40,665 bases of DNA from an uncultured Verrucomicrobia subdivision 3 bacterium (lineage in GTDB: Bacteria; Verrucomicrobiota; Verrucomicrobiia; Limisphaerales; UBA11358): NCBI GenBank assembly GCA_903875465.1, contig CAIQWB010000087.1, forward strand, positions 1-40,665. The letters are read 5' to 3'. The notes under the pieces were generated by a model. It worked only from the letters and a program-made list of their open reading frames with translations. It searched no databases and was not told the DNA's origin. Below, in pieces: positions 25,761 to 35,107 of the stretch. Position 1 is the stretch's first letter. Each line of letters opens with the position of its first letter. Made by a program: the position numbers and the translations under genes.

Positions 25761-26594
25761 TTATTCAAGCAACCCCAGCGCCGCTTTCATCGCCGCCAAC
25801 AGCGCCTGTACCCGTCCCGCCAGGGGAAAGTCCGACGGTGCCTCCAGCGTGTAAACCAACCGGCACCGGTGTTGCAGCAGCCAGAATGCCTCCGGCCATA
25901 AAGGCCGTCCGCCCGGATCCAAATTGGGTTTGATAATCCCCCCCCTGGCCTCCCGGCCTTCAATCTCCGAAGCCAGGTCAATCGGGCAGCCCTGGGCCAC
26001 CGCCGCCACCATCGCCTCCGCCAGCGAAGGGCGTTCCTCTGGATTCAACTCATACAAATAAAAACCATTGGCCTCCCAATCCTCATGCAGGCAAAACGCT
26101 GCGTCAAAGACCGGCTGACGCTCCAGCCAGCGAATATGTGCCGCCACCTCCCCCGTCTCGGTGTCCCGGTAATCCCGGTTCAAATCCTTCCGATCCTCAT
26201 TCTCCCGGGAATTCAGAAAAAAACCCGTCGGATTCAGGCAGGGACAAACCCACAATTCCAGCTCTGCCGGCCAGTCATTCTTCCGGATCAGTTCCCGCAC
26301 TGCCAGCGGTCCCGCTGGTTCATCCCCATGAATGCCCGCAGAAATATAAACCCGCCGGGCACCCATTGCCCCGCGCTTGCGCAAGGCGAACACCTCCAAA
26401 TTGCCCGCCAGATAAATCAGCTCCCGACTCCAACCCTGCGCCTGCGCCACCGCCTTCAAATCCTTGAGGACGACGTGAATCTCCAGATTCTCGCCGAAAT
26501 ACCCGCCCCGATTCTTGCCCAATCGTTCCACCCGCTCATTTTCTCCAGAACCCGCCCCCGATGCAACGCTGAAGCTGGCCGCACCCGACTGCAT
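25761..26594 (-). CDS. M14-type zinc carboxypeptidase / deacylase-like protein
   Basis: The 277-residue protein has the M14/AstE-like zinc site: H89 and E92 in SAGIHGDEPAG, and H170 in AAFCLHEDWEANGFYLYEL. The substrate-binding Arg lies in KDLNRDYRD (R140), and a likely catalytic Glu in YTLEAPSDF near the C-terminus. No signal peptide is visible, so a cytoplasmic role such as trimming of cell-wall peptides (as for MpaA) or deacylation of an amino acid is possible; the substrate cannot be fixed. ATG 26594 is preferred over a TTG six bases upstream. It is divergent from leuD with 42 bp between starts. Confidence 0.8.
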   Translation of the reverse strand: MQSGAASFSVASGAGSGENERVERLGKNRGGYFGENLEIHVVLKDLKAVAQAQGWSRELIYLAGNLEVFALRKRGAMGARRVYISAGIHGDEPAGPLAVRELIRKNDWPAELELWVCPCLNPTGFFLNSRENEDRKDLNRDYRDTETGEVAAHIRWLERQPVFDAAFCLHEDWEANGFYLYELNPEERPSLAEAMVAAVAQGCPIDLASEIEGREARGGIIKPNLDPGGRPLWPEAFWLLQHRCRLVYTLEAPSDFPLAGRVQALLAAMKAALGLLE

Positions 26595-26636
26595 TTTCAA
26601 ATTGAAACGAACTCACATTCCCGGCAAATTGCAGGT

Positions 26637-27191
26637 ATGACAAAATCCGTTTTCACCGGCAAAGTTTACGTGGTGCGCGACAACATTGACACCGATCAAA
26701 TCATCCCCGCGCAATACTTGAACCTCGTCCCCACCATTCCGGACGAATATGAGAAGCTCGGGGCTTATGCGCTGTGCGGCCTGCCGGAATCCCTCTATCA
26801 AACCCGCTTCGTCGAGGAAGGACAGTTGGACACTGAGTACCCCATCGTGGTCGCTGGCAAAAATTTCGGCTGCGGCAGTTCCCGTGAACACGCCCCCATC
26901 GCTCTCGGTTCCGCCAATTGCGAAATCATCCTGGCTGAAAGCTTCGCCCGCATCTTCTTCCGCAATTGCGTCGCCACCGGCGAACTCTATCCTTGCGAAA
27001 GCGCCGACCGCCTCTGCGAAATCCTCAAAACCGGCGATGTCGTCACTGTGGACCTGGATGCCGCCACTGTCACTGCCGCCGCGACTGGCCAGGTGTATCC
27101 GTTCAAGCCGTTGGGCGATGTCCGTCCCGTCGTGGATGCCGGCGGCCTGTTCAACTACGCCCGCCAATCCGGCATGATCGCCAGTAAATAG
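26637..27191 (+). CDS. leuD: 3-isopropylmalate dehydratase small subunit (LeuD-like)
   Basis: With LeuC this enzyme isomerises 2- to 3-isopropylmalate in leucine biosynthesis. The 184-residue protein has the family start FTGKVYVVRDNIDTDQIIPA, the swivel-domain signature GCGSSREHAP (78-87), and AESFARIFFRNCVATGELYP. The ATG at 26637 fits the family start; an open frame extends far upstream but runs antisense to the M14 gene. No leuC lies nearby, so the large subunit must be elsewhere, and an archaeal-type homoaconitase or dimethylmalate dehydratase role cannot be excluded. The stop codon directly abuts the proposed start of the GH20 gene. Confidence 0.9.
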   Translation: MTKSVFTGKVYVVRDNIDTDQIIPAQYLNLVPTIPDEYEKLGAYALCGLPESLYQTRFVEEGQLDTEYPIVVAGKNFGCGSSREHAPIALGSANCEIILAESFARIFFRNCVATGELYPCESADRLCEILKTGDVVTVDLDAATVTAAATGQVYPFKPLGDVRPVVDAGGLFNYARQSGMIASK

Positions 27192-29126
27192 TTGCCCGGC
27201 CTTGCCGCCTTGAAAATCTTAAACCTTCTCCCCCTGCCCCGCTCAATTAAATTGGGCGCGGGCAGTTTACTTTTGCCCAAACGGCTTGGGCTCATACTCG
27301 ACCCCGCCCTGCCTGTTTCCACCGCTGCCGCCTTGACGGAGCGTCTGCAGTCGGCCGCCAAAGCCAATGGCCTCCTAATGCATTCCTCGCCGCCCACTCC
27401 GCGTGATTCGCAGATGGCAGTCCCGCAAATTCATCTTCGGCTGGATCCGCAACCGTCCAAGCCCGGAGAATATTACACCCTTAATATCGAACGCCAGGGA
27501 ATCCTGCTCGCCAGCCCCACCCCCGCCGGCTTGCGGGCTGGCGTGGCTACCCTGCGCCAATTACTCCGCGAGCGTGGCGCCACTTTACCCTGCCTAAACA
27601 TCCGCGACTGGCCGGATTTTTCCCGTCGCGGCTTCATGCTCGATATTTCCCGGGGCCGGGTGCCAAACCTGGCCACGTTGCTGGACCTTGCGGGCCACCT
27701 GGCCGATTTCAAAATCAACGAACTCCAGCTCTATACTGAGCACACGTTCGCCTATCAAGCCTACCAGCCGGTTTGGGAAACTTGGGGTGCCCTCTCCGCC
27801 GGGGAAATCCAACAACTCGACACGCATTGTCGCTGGCTGGGCATCGACCTCGTCCCCAACCAAAATTCCTTCGGCCATTTGCGGGAATGGCTGGCCTATC
27901 CCCCCCTCAAATCGCTGGCGGAAGTGGCCGCTCCCTACGAGGGGGCCAATGGCGAGTTTCTTCGATATCCCAGCACCCTGGCGCCCAATAATCCCGGCAC
28001 TCTGCCCTTTATTCGTGGGTTGTACGATGAGTTGCTCCCAAACTTTTCCAGCCCGTTTGTCAATGTTGGTTGCGATGAAACCTGGGACCTCAGCCGTGGC
28101 CAGAGTCAGGCGGAATGCGAGCGCCTCGGCAAAGGCCGGGTGTATGTGAATTTTCTCAAAAAAATCCATGCCGAGGTGAAGCAGCGTGGCCGCACCATGA
28201 TGTTTTGGGGCGACATCATCCTTAATCATCCGGAACTGATCCCCGAGTTGCCCCGCGACGCGATTGCCCTCAACTGGGGATATGAGGCAAATCATCCGTT
28301 TCCCAAGGAAACCGCCCTGTTCGCCCGTGCTAAAATCCCCTTTTACGTCTGCCCTGGCACCAGCACTTGGATGACTCTCATCGGCAAAAACGATAACGCC
28401 TTCACTAACTTGCGCCGCGCTGCCGCGGCAGGCCGCCGGCAGGGGGCCATCGGTTATCTAAATACCGATTGGGGTGATGGTGGCCATCCCCAACCGCTCG
28501 CCGTAAGCTGGCCGCTCATTGTGGCGGGAGCGGCCTTGAGCTGGCATGGCAAAGCGTTTGATGAAAAACGGCTCGCGCCCGTGCTAAACCGGGATGTCTA
28601 CCAAGATCCCACCGGCAAGGTGGCCCGCGCCGCTCTGGCTCTGGGCTTGGCCCATCAGAAATTAAAATTTACCGCCCTCAATGAAACCCCGCTGGGCACT
28701 GTCATCACCGCACCCCCTCCCGAACAGCGCGAGTTATTCTGTCGGAACGGTTTGAAACATTTTGCAAAAATACCGGCCAAAAATATTCGCGCCGCGTTAT
28801 CCGAAATCGCGCGGCAGCAAAGGGTGCTGGCCCAGGCCCGCCCTGCCCAGGCCGCCGGCCGCCTGCTGGCCCGTGAATTATCCCTGGCCGCCCGTCTCGC
28901 CGCCCTTTCTTGCTCCTACATGCTCTGGCAGCAACTTTGCGCCGCCGGGAAAAATACCGCCGCCAAAAAATTGGCCGCACCGATGGTCCGGGAACTTAAA
29001 AAATTGGATCGGGAATTCAAGGCTTACTGGCCCTTGCGGAACCAGGCCACCCCAGCCCATTGCACGCCGTTTCTTCAATGGCGTCTGCATGAGCTGGCTG
29101 GTGCCTCCCCGCAAGGGATTGTTTGA
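27192..29126 (+). CDS. GH20-family beta-N-acetylhexosaminidase-like protein
   Basis: The 644-residue protein shows a GH20b-like N-terminal domain (PLPRSIKLGAGSLLLPKRL, residues about 14-125), then a TIM-barrel catalytic domain starting LNIRDWPDFSRRGFMLDISR. The Asp-Glu catalytic pair is D295-E296 in FVNVGCDETWDLSRG, where Cys replaces the usual Gly of the GGDE motif. A helical C-terminal region of about 130 residues follows. No signal peptide is present, so it should act in the cytoplasm on imported amino-sugar oligosaccharides, unusual for the family. The start is uncertain: TTG at 27192, touching the leuD stop, or TTG at 27210; no early ATG is in frame. Confidence 0.87.
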   Translation: MPGLAALKILNLLPLPRSIKLGAGSLLLPKRLGLILDPALPVSTAAALTERLQSAAKANGLLMHSSPPTPRDSQMAVPQIHLRLDPQPSKPGEYYTLNIERQGILLASPTPAGLRAGVATLRQLLRERGATLPCLNIRDWPDFSRRGFMLDISRGRVPNLATLLDLAGHLADFKINELQLYTEHTFAYQAYQPVWETWGALSAGEIQQLDTHCRWLGIDLVPNQNSFGHLREWLAYPPLKSLAEVAAPYEGANGEFLRYPSTLAPNNPGTLPFIRGLYDELLPNFSSPFVNVGCDETWDLSRGQSQAECERLGKGRVYVNFLKKIHAEVKQRGRTMMFWGDIILNHPELIPELPRDAIALNWGYEANHPFPKETALFARAKIPFYVCPGTSTWMTLIGKNDNAFTNLRRAAAAGRRQGAIGYLNTDWGDGGHPQPLAVSWPLIVAGAALSWHGKAFDEKRLAPVLNRDVYQDPTGKVARAALALGLAHQKLKFTALNETPLGTVITAPPPEQRELFCRNGLKHFAKIPAKNIRAALSEIARQQRVLAQARPAQAAGRLLARELSLAARLAALSCSYMLWQQLCAAGKNTAAKKLAAPMVRELKKLDREFKAYWPLRNQATPAHCTPFLQWRLHELAGASPQGIV

Positions 29127-29167
29127 AATGGGCAATTCTGGAATTCGTTCGCACTGGGTGGCGGGAT

Positions 29168-30112
29168 TTATTTAGCCTTGATATCCCATGCATCGCGCAA
29201 ACCATCCCCAATAAAATTGAGCGCCAGCAGGGTCAGTACCATCACTCCGCCAGGAAAGAAAATCAGCCACCAATAAATGCGGATGGGATTGATCTGCCCC
29301 ACCCCCTCCGCCATCAGCGTGCCCCAGCTGGCCATGGGTGGTTGCACCCCCAGACCCAGATAACTAAGAAAGGCCTCGTAAAGCACAATGGCCGGCATCG
29401 TCAGGGCCAGGTAAGTGATGACCACGCCAAAGATATTGGGAATGATGTGCTTTTGGAGAATCCATGCCGGCCCGGCCCCCAGTGTCCGGCTGGCTTCGAC
29501 AAACGCCCGGGTCCGCAACGATAGGACCTGGCCGCGCACAATACGCGCCATGGTCAGCCATGAAATCGCGCCCAGTCCGACAAACAAAAGCAGCACGCGC
29601 AAGGCTGCGCCCATGAACGGCGATTGCGTCACAAAATGCGTTTGTTTCAACACTTCCCCCAGCGTGGTGATCAGTACAATGATAAAAATAATGGTGGGTA
29701 GGGAATACAGAATATCCACGACCCGCATCAGAAAACTGTCCAACCGTCCGCCCACGTAACCTGCCACCGCCCCCCAGAGGACCCCGATGACCAGGCTCAC
29801 GAGGGTGCCCACCAAGCCCACCAGGAGCGAAATTTGCGCACCGTAAAGCACCCGGGAAAACACATCCCGACCATGGACGTCCGTCCCGAACCAATGCTGG
29901 CCGCTCGGCGGCGAAAATTGCGCATCGGAAAGCTGGTCGGGCGCATGGTCATGACCGAAGGAACCGCCCACCAGGGTTAGCAGCACAGGCCAGCCGAGGA
30001 CCGAGACCACTAACCCCACCAGGTAAACTGCGGCTGCCATGGCCGCGCGGTTGTTGCGGAAGCGCCGCCCGGCCTGCTGGCCGGGGGAAAGATGTTGCGG
30101 GGTGTTACTCAT
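29168..30112 (-). CDS. oppC: oligopeptide ABC transporter permease (OppC/DppC-like)
   Basis: This inner-membrane permease pairs with OppB. The 314-residue protein has a short cytoplasmic N-terminus, a first helix (MAAAVYLVGLVVSVLGWPVL), the OppC-specific HWFGTDVHGRDVFSRVLYG, and a five-helix core. The ATPase-contact EAA loop reads EASRTLGAGPAWILQKHIIP. It is the last gene of the pgk-to-opp operon and overlaps oppB by 8 bp. No OppD/OppF ATPase genes follow; the next gene is convergent, so the ATPases must be encoded elsewhere. Confidence 0.93.
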   Translation of the reverse strand: MSNTPQHLSPGQQAGRRFRNNRAAMAAAVYLVGLVVSVLGWPVLLTLVGGSFGHDHAPDQLSDAQFSPPSGQHWFGTDVHGRDVFSRVLYGAQISLLVGLVGTLVSLVIGVLWGAVAGYVGGRLDSFLMRVVDILYSLPTIIFIIVLITTLGEVLKQTHFVTQSPFMGAALRVLLLFVGLGAISWLTMARIVRGQVLSLRTRAFVEASRTLGAGPAWILQKHIIPNIFGVVITYLALTMPAIVLYEAFLSYLGLGVQPPMASWGTLMAEGVGQINPIRIYWWLIFFPGGVMVLTLLALNFIGDGLRDAWDIKAK

Positions 30113-31019
30113 ATTTCACGCGCGGATCTAATAAAGTATACGCAAAATCCACCACCAGGTTCAAACCAATCAGCAAAACCGCATAGAGCAAGGACAGCCC
30201 CACCACCACAGTGTAGTCGCGGTTCAACGAGCTGTTCACCAGAAACACGCCAATGCCGGGAATTTGAAAGATATTTTCAATGATGAAGGATCCGGTTAGC
30301 AAATCCGCCAGCATGGGGCCGGCATAGGAAACCACCGGCAGGACCGCGATCCGAAAGGCGTGCTTGAAAAGCACTTCATTTTCCCCCAGTCCCTTTGAGC
30401 GCGCTGCGGTGACAAATTCGGATTGCATTGCACTCAGCATGCCTTCCCGCATCAACCGGGCCACCTGACCGGCAAAATATAGCCCCAGCGCAATGGTTGG
30501 CAGAATCATATGCCAGGGCGATTCCCACAGCGCCACCGGCAGCCAGTGCCACCGCACGGCAAAAATCATGATCAGGATCGGCGCAATCACAAACCCCGGC
30601 ACACACACGGCCAATAAAGCCAGAAAACTGCCTGCCCGGTCCGGCCAGCGTCCCCGGTTGGCGGCTGCAAAAAAGCCCACCGGTAGGCCGAGGGCCAGCG
30701 CAAAACAAAAGGCCAGCCCACCGAGCGTCATGGACACGGGCAATCCTTGGGCAATGATGTCATTCACCGAGTGGTCACGGTATTTGAGGGACACGCCAAA
30801 ATCACCATGAACCAGGTCATTTAAATAACGCAGGTATTGCCGCCACATGGGTTCATCAAGATGGTACTTGGCCAGCAGATGCTTCTGGATTTCCGGGGAG
30901 GCCGGCACCCGCTCCCGGTCAAAGGGCCCGCCCGGGGCCAGCCGCACCAAAATGAATGCTAGCCCGCTGATCACTAGCAGCAGCGGAATCGCAAACAGGA
31001 TGCGGCGCAGGTAATACAT
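30105..31019 (-). CDS. oppB: oligopeptide ABC transporter permease (OppB/DppB-like)
   Basis: This is the partner permease of OppC, 304 residues. It starts MYYLRRILFAIPLLLVISGL, continues with the family PGGPFDRERVPASPEIQKHL, and has about six membrane helices. The EAA loop reads TAARSKGLGENEVLFKHAFR, and the C-terminus is YTLLDPRVKYE, matching the usual DPRVRY ending. The start codon shares one base with the oppA stop codon (TAATG) and the gene overlaps oppC by 8 bp, so the three are coupled. Confidence 0.94.
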   Translation of the reverse strand: MYYLRRILFAIPLLLVISGLAFILVRLAPGGPFDRERVPASPEIQKHLLAKYHLDEPMWRQYLRYLNDLVHGDFGVSLKYRDHSVNDIIAQGLPVSMTLGGLAFCFALALGLPVGFFAAANRGRWPDRAGSFLALLAVCVPGFVIAPILIMIFAVRWHWLPVALWESPWHMILPTIALGLYFAGQVARLMREGMLSAMQSEFVTAARSKGLGENEVLFKHAFRIAVLPVVSYAGPMLADLLTGSFIIENIFQIPGIGVFLVNSSLNRDYTVVVGLSLLYAVLLIGLNLVVDFAYTLLDPRVKYE

Positions 31020-32638
31020 TAGTGGGGTGCCGCGATTCGATGAATCGCCTGCAATGGATGGTCATCCAGCAAATTTTGATAAATCCCCTCCACCCGGTTG
31101 GTCCGAAAATAGTTCAGCCCCATGTAAACATAGACCGGCACAATCGGCGCCTGGTCTCGGACCAGCAAGGTTTCCGCCTGCTGAAAGATATGTTCGCGCA
31201 CTTTCAGATCCGTTTGATCGCCCGCCTTGGCAATAAGGGCATCATATTCGGGATTTTTCCAGCCGGTGTGATTATTGCCATCCTCGCTGGTGAACATCCC
31301 CAAAAAGGTTTGGGCATCATTGTAATCACCAATCCAGGACGCCTGGCACACTTCGTAATCGAGATGTGCCTGCGCGCCCAGATAAACCTTCCATTCCAAT
31401 GGGCGCAACTCCATGGTGATGCCCAGATTTTCCTGCCACATTTGCTGCATCTCCACCCCGATGTCCTCGTATAATTTAACGCCATATACTAGATCCGTGA
31501 ACCGCGGAAACCCTTTGCCCCCGGGATAACCCGCTTCCGCCAGCAATTTTCGGGCGGCTTCGGGATTGTAGTCCAAGCCGGGCACGGGATCATAGTTCGC
31601 CACGCCCGGCGGCACCAGGCTGGTGGTGGCCGGCTCGCCTCCCCGCGTGATCTTTTTCACAATCCGCTCCCGGTCAATCGCCATGCCGAGCGCCCGCCGC
31701 ACGCGCGGGTCATCAAATGGTTTGCGGGTGATATTGAAGCGCACAAACATGGTGCCCAAATAACTGAAGGTATGAAAATCCGGCCGGTGGATTAGCACAT
31801 CCAGCAATTCTGACGGCACCAGGTTTTTGTCCCAAACAATGTCCGCCCGCTCCTGTTCATAAACATTTAACGCCGTGGTGGCCCCCGCAATGGGCAGCAG
31901 GTCAATGATCTCCGACCGGGTGTTGGCCGCGTCCCAGTAGCGCGGATTTTTGCGTAACCGCGACTTGTCGTTTAATCGCCAGTCCACCAGCTCAAAGGCA
32001 CCGCAACTGGGCAGCGGACGGGCCCGGGTCCAGCCATCCCCATATTTTTCAATTGTCTGGCGCGGCACCAGATACAGCGTTGGAAACGCGCACAATTCGA
32101 TGAAAAAGGCTGTCGGATGTTCCAGTTCCACCCGCAGGGTCAAGGCATCCAGCGCCTGCACGCCCACCTGGTTGGCGTCCGCTAGCTTCCCATTATTATA
32201 GGCCTCGCCGTTTTTAATATAATAGAGCTGCCCGGCGTATTCCGAAGCTGTCTCCGGGGCCAGTGCGCGATGCCAGGCGTAAACATAATCCGCCGCCTGA
32301 ATCGGTTCGCCAGTGGACCACATCAGATTGGTCCGCAAATGAAAGGTGTACACCTTGCCATCCGGCGAAACTTCGTAACGCTCCGCCATCCCCGGCACCG
32401 CCCGGGCCGTTTTGGGGTCCAGTCGCATCAATCCCTCAAACAGCCCTTGGACAATGCGCATGTCTGCCTGGCCGGTGATGATCTGGGGATCCATCGATTC
32501 CGGCTCCGCACCATTGATGATCGTGACATCGGCTGGCGGTTCGTGCCGCAAACATCCACTTAGCCCCAAGCCCAAGCCCACTATAAAGAAAAAACGCGCC
32601 GGGAGATAAAATCGCCAGGCGCGTTGGAGGAGAAACAT
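31019..32638 (-). CDS. oppA: oligopeptide ABC transporter substrate-binding lipoprotein (OppA-like)
   Basis: This extracytoplasmic binding protein (SBP_bac_5 family, 539 residues) captures peptides for OppBC. A lipoprotein signal is clear: basic N-terminus, hydrophobic stretch, and lipobox LSGC with Cys29. Mature family motifs include NGAEPESMDPQ, EGLMRLDPK, PIQAADYVYAWHRAL and MAIDRERI. It starts 4 bp after the secG stop and its stop shares a base with the oppB start. The length is typical. Peptidoglycan-derived peptides (MppA-like) are an alternative substrate. Confidence 0.94.
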   Translation of the reverse strand: MFLLQRAWRFYLPARFFFIVGLGLGLSGCLRHEPPADVTIINGAEPESMDPQIITGQADMRIVQGLFEGLMRLDPKTARAVPGMAERYEVSPDGKVYTFHLRTNLMWSTGEPIQAADYVYAWHRALAPETASEYAGQLYYIKNGEAYNNGKLADANQVGVQALDALTLRVELEHPTAFFIELCAFPTLYLVPRQTIEKYGDGWTRARPLPSCGAFELVDWRLNDKSRLRKNPRYWDAANTRSEIIDLLPIAGATTALNVYEQERADIVWDKNLVPSELLDVLIHRPDFHTFSYLGTMFVRFNITRKPFDDPRVRRALGMAIDRERIVKKITRGGEPATTSLVPPGVANYDPVPGLDYNPEAARKLLAEAGYPGGKGFPRFTDLVYGVKLYEDIGVEMQQMWQENLGITMELRPLEWKVYLGAQAHLDYEVCQASWIGDYNDAQTFLGMFTSEDGNNHTGWKNPEYDALIAKAGDQTDLKVREHIFQQAETLLVRDQAPIVPVYVYMGLNYFRTNRVEGIYQNLLDDHPLQAIHRIAAPH

Positions 32639-32642
32639 TGGC

Positions 32643-33062
32643 TCAGTTCGGCTTGGCCGGGGTGGCCGGGGCGTTCGGCGTGGACAACAACTGCAGGGTG
32701 TTCGTCGCAGCCACCGCTGCCGGCCTGGCCGCCGGCGGAGCCACCGGTGGCGTCATTGTGGCAGACTGTTGTTGCTGCATTTGCACCTTCTTGGCAAATG
32801 CGGAAACATCCGTGCCCTGCGAAAGGCGGTCATGCACCGTGCCCAGCAAAATCACCAGTACAAAGAAGGCCACAGCCGACCACTTGGTCACTTTGGTGAG
32901 GACATTGCCGGAACCGGCGCCAAACAAGGCATCCGCTGCCGCCCCGCCAAACGCCACGCCCGTGCCCGCGTCTTTTTTGGGTAATTGCACTAAAACCAGT
33001 AAAACTAGGAACGACGACACCAGGACCAGTGTCACCGTCAACAAAGCAAATAAGAATATCAT
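32643..33062 (-). CDS. secG: preprotein translocase subunit SecG
   Basis: This is a small membrane partner of SecYE. The protein has two helices (about 3-25 and 62-80) separated by the conserved loop LVQLPKKDAGTGVAFGGAAA. This is followed by a 50-residue Gln/Pro/Ala-rich tail (MQQQQSATMTPPVAPPAARP) that standard SecG lacks; at 139 residues it is longer than the usual 75-110. The position 9 bp after tpiA is a widely seen tpiA-secG linkage. It lies 4 bp before oppA. Confidence 0.92.
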   Translation of the reverse strand: MIFLFALLTVTLVLVSSFLVLLVLVQLPKKDAGTGVAFGGAAADALFGAGSGNVLTKVTKWSAVAFFVLVILLGTVHDRLSQGTDVSAFAKKVQMQQQQSATMTPPVAPPAARPAAVAATNTLQLLSTPNAPATPAKPN

Positions 33063-33071
33063 GACAACAAT

Positions 33072-33836
33072 TTAGATGGAATTTTTGATAATGTCAGCAA
33101 AACTTCTTGGTTCGAGCGAGGCTCCGCCCACCAGGGCGCCATCCACGTCGGGTTGGCTCATTAGTTCCTTGGCATTGTTGGCTTTCACGCTGCCGCCGTA
33201 CTGAATGCGCACTTTGCGCGCCACCGTTTCGTCGAACAGCTTCACCAGCAGCGAACGAATGAACGCGTGCGCCGCTTGGGCTTGTTCCGTGGTTGCCGTT
33301 TTGCCTGTGCCAATGGCCCAGACCGGCTCATACGCAATCACGGTTTCCACCATCTGTTCCTTGGAAAGACCGGCCAGACTGCCGCTGACCTGCGTTTCCA
33401 GCACAGTTTCCATCTGCCCGGATTCGCGTTCCGCCAAAGTTTCACCCACACACACGATTGGCTTGAGCGAGGCGCCATGCACGGCCAGCGCCTTCTTGGC
33501 GATCAGCGCGTCCGTTTCTTTCTGGTACTGGCGGCGTTCACTGTGGCCCAAAATGACGTAGCGCACGGAAAATTCCTTGAGCATGCCAGCGCACACTTCC
33601 CCGGTGTAAGCACCAAAATTATTCTCGCTCATGTTCTGCGCGCCCAGCCGGATGTTGGAATCCAGGATTTCCCGGGAAACTGATTCCAGCGCCGTGAACG
33701 GCGGGCAAACCACGATGTCCACTTCCTTGACCCCGGCCAGTTCACGTTTCAAATCGCGGACGAGGGCCTGACCCTCCGCCACGGTTTTGTTCATCTTCCA
33801 ATTGCCGGCAATGATTAATTTGCGTTCTTTATTCAT
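33072..33836 (-). CDS. tpiA: triosephosphate isomerase
   Basis: This enzyme interconverts dihydroxyacetone phosphate and glyceraldehyde-3-phosphate in glycolysis. The 254-residue protein has all catalytic residues: K14 in GNWKMN, H98 in ILGHSERR, and E170 in IAYEPVWAIGTGKTAT. The phosphate-binding loops IQYGGSVKANN and GALVGGASL lie near the C-terminus. It lies 17 bp downstream of pgk and 9 bp upstream of secG in one operon. The sequence appears complete and ordinary. Confidence 0.98.
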   Translation of the reverse strand: MNKERKLIIAGNWKMNKTVAEGQALVRDLKRELAGVKEVDIVVCPPFTALESVSREILDSNIRLGAQNMSENNFGAYTGEVCAGMLKEFSVRYVILGHSERRQYQKETDALIAKKALAVHGASLKPIVCVGETLAERESGQMETVLETQVSGSLAGLSKEQMVETVIAYEPVWAIGTGKTATTEQAQAAHAFIRSLLVKLFDETVARKVRIQYGGSVKANNAKELMSQPDVDGALVGGASLEPRSFADIIKNSI

Positions 33837-33853
33837 GTAAAACTGGGGGAAAA

Positions 33854-35107
33854 TTATTTATCCGAGAGCGCCGCCACCCCGGGCAGTTCGGTGCCTTCCA
33901 AAAATTCCAGGCTCGCCCCGCCACCGGTGCTCATGAAAGTGACCTTGTCACCGAGCTTGGCCTTGTTGATGGCCTTCACACTGTCGCCCCCGCCAATGAT
34001 GCTCACCGCACCATTTTTCTGCGTGGCTTCCACCACCGCCAGGGCCACGGCATTCGTACCGCCCGCGAACCGCGGATCCTCAAACATCCCCATGGGGCCG
34101 TTCCACAGCACCGTCTTCGCGCTGCTGATGATCTGGGCGTAATGCTTGGCGGTCTCGTCGCCAATGCTGAAGCCTTCCGCGTCGTCCGGGATGTCACCGC
34201 TAATGGTGCGCACATTCACCAGGTCATACACCGGTTTGCCTTTTTTATTGAGTTTGCCCGTGTCCACCGGGGTGGCAATAATCGTGTCCGTCGGCAGTTG
34301 GAAATTCACACCCAGCTTCTTGGCTTTCGCCTCCGCCGACAGTGCCGTGGCCGTTTGATCGGGTTCCACCAGGGATTTGCCCGTCTTCACGCCGTTGGCC
34401 AGCTTGAAGGTATAAGCCATCGCCCCGCCGATCAAAATCGTGTCGGCCTTTTCCAGCAAACGGTCGATCACCTTGATCTTGTCGGAGACCTTGGCCCCGC
34501 CGAGAATCACCACAAAAGGACGCGCCGGATTTTCCAGTTCGTCACCCAAAAACTTCAATTCTCGCTCCATCAGCAAGCCCGCCGCGCACTTGCCGCCGCG
34601 CGCTGCCACAATCGCCGCCACTCCCGCCGTGGAAGCATGGGCGCGATGCGCCGCGCCGAAAGCGTCGTTCACATACACATCCGCCACCTTGGCCAGCTTC
34701 TCGGCAAATGCCGGATCGTTGGCCTCTTCTTCATTATAATAACGAACGTTTTCGAGCAGGAGCACTTCGCCATCCCTCAAGGCCGCGACGGCGGTTTCCG
34801 CCACTTCGCCGATGCAATCGGTTGCAAACGCCACCGGTGTGCCGAGCAATTCACCCAGCTTCACCGCTACCGGCGCCAGCGACATCGAAGGTTCGCGCTT
34901 GCCCTTCGGACGGCCCAAATGCGCCGTTAAAATCAACTTGCCGCCCTTTTCAATCAGCAACTTCAGCGTCGGCAGGGTCTCCACTATGCGCGTGACATCG
35001 TTGATCACCATCTTGCCCTCTTTTTCCTCCATGGGCACGTTGTAATCCACCCGCAGGAAAACCCGTTTCCCGCGCACATCCAGGTCTCGAACCGTTAATT
35101 TAGCCAT
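33854..35107 (-). CDS. pgk: phosphoglycerate kinase
   Basis: This glycolytic enzyme transfers phosphate between 1,3-bisphosphoglycerate and ADP. The 417-residue protein has the N-domain signatures RVFLRVDYNVPMEE and LTAHLGRPKG, the basic patch FGAAHRAHASTAG, the hinge ILGGAKVSDKI, the C-domain VLWNGPMGMFE, and the nucleotide loop IIGGGDSVKA, then FMSTGGGASLEFLEG. It is the first gene of the minus-strand operon pgk-tpiA-secG-oppABC, so its promoter should lie in 35108-35250; no strong consensus was found there. Confidence 0.98.
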   Translation of the reverse strand: MAKLTVRDLDVRGKRVFLRVDYNVPMEEKEGKMVINDVTRIVETLPTLKLLIEKGGKLILTAHLGRPKGKREPSMSLAPVAVKLGELLGTPVAFATDCIGEVAETAVAALRDGEVLLLENVRYYNEEEANDPAFAEKLAKVADVYVNDAFGAAHRAHASTAGVAAIVAARGGKCAAGLLMERELKFLGDELENPARPFVVILGGAKVSDKIKVIDRLLEKADTILIGGAMAYTFKLANGVKTGKSLVEPDQTATALSAEAKAKKLGVNFQLPTDTIIATPVDTGKLNKKGKPVYDLVNVRTISGDIPDDAEGFSIGDETAKHYAQIISSAKTVLWNGPMGMFEDPRFAGGTNAVALAVVEATQKNGAVSIIGGGDSVKAINKAKLGDKVTFMSTGGGASLEFLEGTELPGVAALSDK

